The notes beneath the pieces were generated by a model, which was given only the letters and a program-made list of their open reading frames with translations, ran no database searches and was not told the origin of the DNA. A DNA stretch of 8,538 nt from Salinibacterium sp. (lineage in GTDB: Bacteria; Actinomycetota; Actinomycetes; Actinomycetales; Microbacteriaceae): the NCBI GenBank assembly GCA_025352485.1, contig JANXTJ010000140.1:1-8538 (forward strand), written 5' to 3'. Each line of letters begins with the position of its first letter. Positions within the stretch are counted from its first letter, which is position 1. The translations under genes were made by a program, and so were the position numbers. This document shows, one piece after another, positions 5,888-8,538 of this stretch.

Positions 5888-5893
5888 GATCGA

Positions 5894-6388
5894 GTGGTGA
5901 GCTTTCGCGAGGCAGTGGTGACCGAGCCGTCGGCGCACGAGCTGCTCACCGAATATTTTCTGGCAAGGGCGACCGGATTTCCGTCAGGCCCAGCCGCCTA
6001 CCGCCGTAGCTACCCTCGTCCCGAGCAGTTCGCGGGGCCGGCCGGTGTGTTTGTGATGGCGGAGCTGGGCGGCAACGATGTCGGCTGCGGTGGCATTCGA
6101 TTGCTCGATGCTGACAGCACAAGCGTCGCCCGCTTCGAGGTCAAGCACCTGTTCATCCGACCGGAAGCGCGCGGTTACGGCCTCGGCCGTGCCCTGCTCG
6201 ATGAGCTTGAAGGGCTGGCTCGCGCTCGGGGCGCCACCGAACTCGTGCTCGACACCCACTCCAGCCTGACGGCAGCGCAGGGCCTCTACCGCGCGAGCGG
6301 ATTCGAGCACATCGAGGCGTACAACGACAACCCCAACGCCACCGATTGGTTCGGCAAGGCTCTTGCCCCGGCCGGCCTTTCGTCTTAG
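5894..6388 (+). CDS. GNAT family N-acetyltransferase
   Basis: A 164-residue GCN5-related acetyltransferase that transfers an acetyl group from acetyl-CoA to an unidentified amine. The acetyl-CoA motif A is clear: VKHLFIRPEARGYGLGRALL at residues 83-102, with R93-GYGLG-98 as the pyrophosphate loop. Motif B, ELVLDTHSSLTAAQGLYRASGF, spans 116-137, and an AYNDNPNATDWFGK ending follows. The length is that of a single GNAT domain. Two GTG codons (5894, 5897) are possible starts, and the position of the TAACCT box favours the first. There is no Shine-Dalgarno. It is divergent from dapB and tail-to-tail with the phosphatase gene, with interlocked stop codons. The substrate cannot be inferred from the neighbours. 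Confidence 0.92.
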   Translation: MVSFREAVVTEPSAHELLTEYFLARATGFPSGPAAYRRSYPRPEQFAGPAGVFVMAELGGNDVGCGGIRLLDADSTSVARFEVKHLFIRPEARGYGLGRALLDELEGLARARGATELVLDTHSSLTAAQGLYRASGFEHIEAYNDNPNATDWFGKALAPAGLSS

Positions 6389-6987
6389 AAGGGCTGCGAT
6401 TCGGGCAGGCCGGTGCGCAACTCTGCGGGCAGGTGCCCGAGGTCATTGTGCGTCACGAGCACCGGTGGCTTCGCCGACCGCACCCGCAAAATCGTCAGGC
6501 CGCAATTGGCCTGATTGAGCCCGAGCCAGCGCCAGGACGGCGCTCCGAAGACCTCGCGCACGAACCAAGAGATCACGAAATTGTGGGTGACCAGCAGGTC
6601 GTGGCGATCCTCGCGCGCCGGGGCGAGAAATTCCGCCACCGCATCGGCCATCTGAGCCTCGCCCGCCTCGATCTGCTCGGGCGTCACCGAACCGAAGAAC
6701 GGTTCGAACGCCTTCGGCATATCGGGGCTCGGGCCCGAAGGAATGCAGTCCATGAGGAGCGCGCTCGGCTGAGATTCGAGGGCTGGCATGCGTTCGGTCA
6801 TGATCGCGGCAGTTTCGGCGGCACGCTGCAGCGGTGAGTGCCAGGCACCGGTGAACGGAACGCCGCTGAGCCGCTCGGCGATCGCGCGCGCTTGACGCTG
6901 GCCCCGACCGGAGAGCGGGCCGTCCGGCATGCCGTATTCGGCATCCTGCTGCTCGCCATGGCGAACCAGATATACGTAGTGCGCCAT
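6385..6987 (-). CDS. histidine phosphatase superfamily protein
   Basis: A 200-residue phosphatase of the phosphoglycerate-mutase/SixA fold, cytosolic by appearance (no signal peptide). The phosphohistidine motif LVRHGE is at residues 7-12 (H10 is the nucleophile), the second phosphate-binding arginine is R55 in HSPLQRAAET, and the second catalytic histidine is H135 in LLVTHN. The proton donor may be D80 (LLMDCIPSGPS), but this is uncertain. The substrate is unknown; such proteins range from sugar phosphate mutases to protein or nucleotide phosphatases. ATG 6985-6987 shares its A with the stop codon of the M16 gene (TGATG), so translation is probably coupled. The stop TAA interlocks with the TAG of the convergent GNAT gene. 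Confidence 0.93.
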   Translation of the reverse strand: MAHYVYLVRHGEQQDAEYGMPDGPLSGRGQRQARAIAERLSGVPFTGAWHSPLQRAAETAAIMTERMPALESQPSALLMDCIPSGPSPDMPKAFEPFFGSVTPEQIEAGEAQMADAVAEFLAPAREDRHDLLVTHNFVISWFVREVFGAPSWRWLGLNQANCGLTILRVRSAKPPVLVTHNDLGHLPAELRTGLPESQPF

Positions 6988-8348
6988 CAGCTGCCGGCCG
7001 AGTCAGCGGTGGCCAGCCCCGCGAAGTCCTTGCCGTCGACGGTGCCGACTGCCGCGATCGAGAGCGGCCGCGAAACGAGTTCTTCGGCAAGCTCCCTGAT
7101 GCCAGCGGTCGTCACCAGCGCCAGACGCCGCAGCGATTCGTCGAGGTCGATGAATTCGCCGAGCGTGAGCTCGCTGCGGCCGAGCCGCGACATCCGGGTG
7201 TCTGAGTCTTCCAACGCCAGCGCGGATGCCCCGCTCAACTGCCCGACGGCCCTCTGCAGTTCTTCGTCCGTCACGTCGCTGCTGGCGAGGCGGGCAAATT
7301 CGCCGAGCATCAGGTCGACAACTTCGGGCGCCTTGGCCGGGGAGCAGCCGGCGTAGATGCCGAACAGGCCGGCGTCGGAGTAGCTGGGCGAGAACGAGTA
7401 GACCGAGTAGGCCAGTCCACGCTTCTCGCGGATCTCCTGAAAGAGCCGACTCGACATTCCGCCGCCGAACACCGAGGTCAGCACGCTGAGCGTCGCCCTG
7501 CGCGGATCGGCCGCGGCGATTCCGGCTACCCCCGCAATGATGTTGGCCTGTTCGATGGGGCGTTTGACGACGACCAGAGGGCTGCCGCGCTCGATCACGC
7601 CGGCGCCGGAATCGCGGCGGGCGACCGGGGCTGCTGCGACAGCAAGATCCCAGCCGGCCCGGGTGAGCGCGGCCGTAATACCCGCAACTAGCTCGTCGTG
7701 ATCGACGGCCCCCGCGACAGTGACGACCAGGTCTTGTGGGCGGTAGTTGGCCCGATAGTGATTCCAGACGGCATCGCGGGACACGGCCTGGATGGTGTCG
7801 GGGCTGCCGCCGATCGGGCGGCCCAGAGGATGTTCGCCGAGCACAGCCTCGAAGAACCGCTCGCTCGTGACGTCGGCGGGGTCGTCGTCGGCCATCGCGA
7901 GTTCCTCGAGAATGACACCGCGCTCGGTCTCAAACTCGACCGTGTCCAGCACGGACGACGTAAACATGTCGGCGAGCACGTCCACCGCCATCGGGAGGTC
8001 GTGATCCTGCACCTTGGCGTAGTAGCAGGTGTACTCCTTGGCGGTCATGGCGTTGTGCTCGCCACCGACCGAGTCGAAGCTGACGGCAATCTCGAGGGCG
8101 CTGCGCGCGGCCGTGCCCTTGAACAGCAGGTGTTCAAGAAAGTGGGTAGACCCATAGGTCTGCGGCAGTTCGTCGCGGGAACCCACCGCCACCCAGTAGC
8201 CGATCGTCGAGCTGCGGGCGCCCGGCACATTCTCACTCAGGATCCGCACGCCACTGGGCAACACACTGCGCCGCACGAGAGAGTCACCGGATGCGCTGAA
8301 GGCCAGTTCCGCAGTGTTCAGGGGTAGGGAAACGGCACCGTTTGTCAT
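6987..8348 (-). CDS. M16 family zinc metallopeptidase
   Basis: A 453-residue protease of the pitrilysin/mitochondrial-processing-peptidase type. The inverted zinc motif HFLEH is at residues 69-73 (H69 and H73 as ligands, E72 as base), with the third ligand in VILEELAM (E148 or E149), at the usual distance. The N-terminal VLPSGVRILSENVPGARS, the GGEHNAMTAKEYT block (95-107), and in the second half the VFGGGMSSRLFQEIREKRGLAYSVYS substrate-binding motif with its conserved Arg and Tyr identify the PqqL/Rv2782c-like subgroup (M. tuberculosis Rv2782c, about 438 aa). No signal peptide is visible, so a cytosolic location is likely. The ATG at 8346-8348 lacks a Shine-Dalgarno and carries TAGTCT 7 bases upstream, suggesting its own leaderless promoter. 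The following histidine phosphatase starts within its stop codon. In many actinobacteria pnp lies just upstream of this gene, but it is not visible here. Confidence 0.95.
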   Translation of the reverse strand: MTNGAVSLPLNTAELAFSASGDSLVRRSVLPSGVRILSENVPGARSSTIGYWVAVGSRDELPQTYGSTHFLEHLLFKGTAARSALEIAVSFDSVGGEHNAMTAKEYTCYYAKVQDHDLPMAVDVLADMFTSSVLDTVEFETERGVILEELAMADDDPADVTSERFFEAVLGEHPLGRPIGGSPDTIQAVSRDAVWNHYRANYRPQDLVVTVAGAVDHDELVAGITAALTRAGWDLAVAAAPVARRDSGAGVIERGSPLVVVKRPIEQANIIAGVAGIAAADPRRATLSVLTSVFGGGMSSRLFQEIREKRGLAYSVYSFSPSYSDAGLFGIYAGCSPAKAPEVVDLMLGEFARLASSDVTDEELQRAVGQLSGASALALEDSDTRMSRLGRSELTLGEFIDLDESLRRLALVTTAGIRELAEELVSRPLSIAAVGTVDGKDFAGLATADSAGS

Positions 8349-8355
8349 CGGAACC

Positions 8356-8361
8356 AGACTA
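8356..8361 (-). promoter_or_regulatory. putative -10 box of leaderless M16 promoter
   Basis: TAGTCT on the minus strand lies 7 bases before the M16 ATG, at the same position as in the other transcription-unit heads. No recognisable -35 is seen. Confidence 0.5.
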
Positions 8362-8439
8362 CGTCATCGAGCGCCACCCCCACCCGAGCCCCGTGCCGTA
8401 CCACCGCCTTTATACCCCCCGAAGTGGGGAGACCCAATG

Positions 8440-8467
8440 TGGACAAACAGAATGGTCTGTCTGCACT
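8440..8467 (+). promoter_or_regulatory. possible operator-promoter reading to the right
   Basis: TGGACA (8440-8445) resembles a TTGACA -35, and TGCACT (8462-8467) is a weak -10 with 16-base spacing. Between them lies an imperfect dyad, CAAACAGA-atgg-TCTGTCTG (8444-8463), with 7 of 8 positions paired. Its form and place resemble TetR-type operators (ACAGAN4TCTGT). No regulator gene is in the window, so the binding protein is inferred. Confidence 0.3.
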
Positions 8468-8484
8468 CGCCTGCTACTGTTATG

Positions 8485-8506
8485 GTCGAGGACCCGAACC
8501 CTCGAC
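8485..8506. repeat. perfect 7-bp hairpin near the right edge
   Basis: GTCGAGG (8485-8491) pairs perfectly with CCTCGAC (8500-8506) around an 8-base loop. No T-run follows on either strand, so it is not a standard terminator. It could be a leader structure of a rightward transcript, or an operator. Confidence 0.35.
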
Positions 8507-8538
8507 GCAGATTCCCGCCATTCGAGGCGAGCTGCGCC

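Larger units (their letters stand above)
8349..8538. other. intergenic region at the right edge
   Basis: About 190 bases without a recognisable gene. It holds the M16 promoter at its left end, a CCCC/GGGG near-hairpin around 8415-8430 without a T-run, a possible operator-promoter (8440-8467) and a hairpin (8485-8506). An ATG at 8482 opens a rightward frame of 19 codons to the window end; its sequence matches no family I know and it has no Shine-Dalgarno. The minus-strand frames do not resemble the end of PNPase. Confidence 0.5.

Noticed and set aside
8410..8432. CCCC/GGGG dyad as an intrinsic terminator
   Set aside because: Only four pairs form, with a mismatch at the loop, and neither strand has a T-run after it.
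8480..8512. Possible tRNA T-arm (GGGTTCGGGTCC on the minus strand)
   Set aside because: The loop lacks the conserved A58, the five-base T-stem does not pair correctly, and no acceptor, D or anticodon arm can be placed around it.
1..8538. Mobile element, CRISPR array, integron or defence system
   Set aside because: No terminal inverted repeats, transposase or recombinase motifs, spaced repeats or defence domains are seen; all sizeable genes belong to housekeeping or redox families.

Overview
The base composition (high GC, with GC-rich third codon positions) and the proteins point to an actinobacterial chromosome, most likely a member of Microbacteriaceae or a close relative. The window reads as a dense housekeeping region. 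I see no transposase, phage gene, integron, CRISPR array, tRNA or rRNA. The only gene-poor stretch is the last ~190 bases.

Layout from left to right. (1) Minus strand, 1-2138: dapA (cut by the left edge), folA (dihydrofolate reductase) and thyA (thymidylate synthase). They are transcribed leftwards in the order thyA, folA, dapA. thyA and folA overlap by four bases, and dapA appears to have its own promoter. (2) Plus strand, 2211-4594: a membrane-anchored thioredoxin-like protein, a DUF4395 membrane protein, an OsmC-type peroxidase and a TIGR01777-type SDR epimerase. (3) Minus strand, 4608-5854: dapB followed by a small membrane protein with a TPR-like tail. (4) Plus strand, 5894-6388: a GNAT acetyltransferase divergent from dapB. 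(5) Minus strand, 6385-8348: an M16 zinc peptidase followed by a histidine phosphatase. (6) 8349-8538: intergenic DNA with a possible operator/promoter reading out of the right edge.

How the genes work together. DapA and DapB are consecutive enzymes of the diaminopimelate/lysine pathway. ThyA makes dTMP and releases dihydrofolate, which FolA recycles, so their translational coupling makes metabolic sense. The thioredoxin, DUF4395 and OsmC genes look like a thiol-redox unit. Several neighbours are joined by 1-4 base overlaps (thyA/folA, thioredoxin/DUF4395, dapB/TPR gene, M16/phosphatase), which suggests translational coupling.

The most notable signal is regulatory. All six genes that appear to start a transcription unit with no same-strand gene just upstream, or with their own promoter (dapA, thyA, the thioredoxin gene, dapB, GNAT, M16), carry a TANNNT hexamer exactly 6 or 7 bases before the start codon. 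Five of the six lack a Shine-Dalgarno sequence. This is the expected signature of leaderless mRNAs. No clearly novel gene system is visible. The least understood part is the thioredoxin-DUF4395-OsmC cluster.
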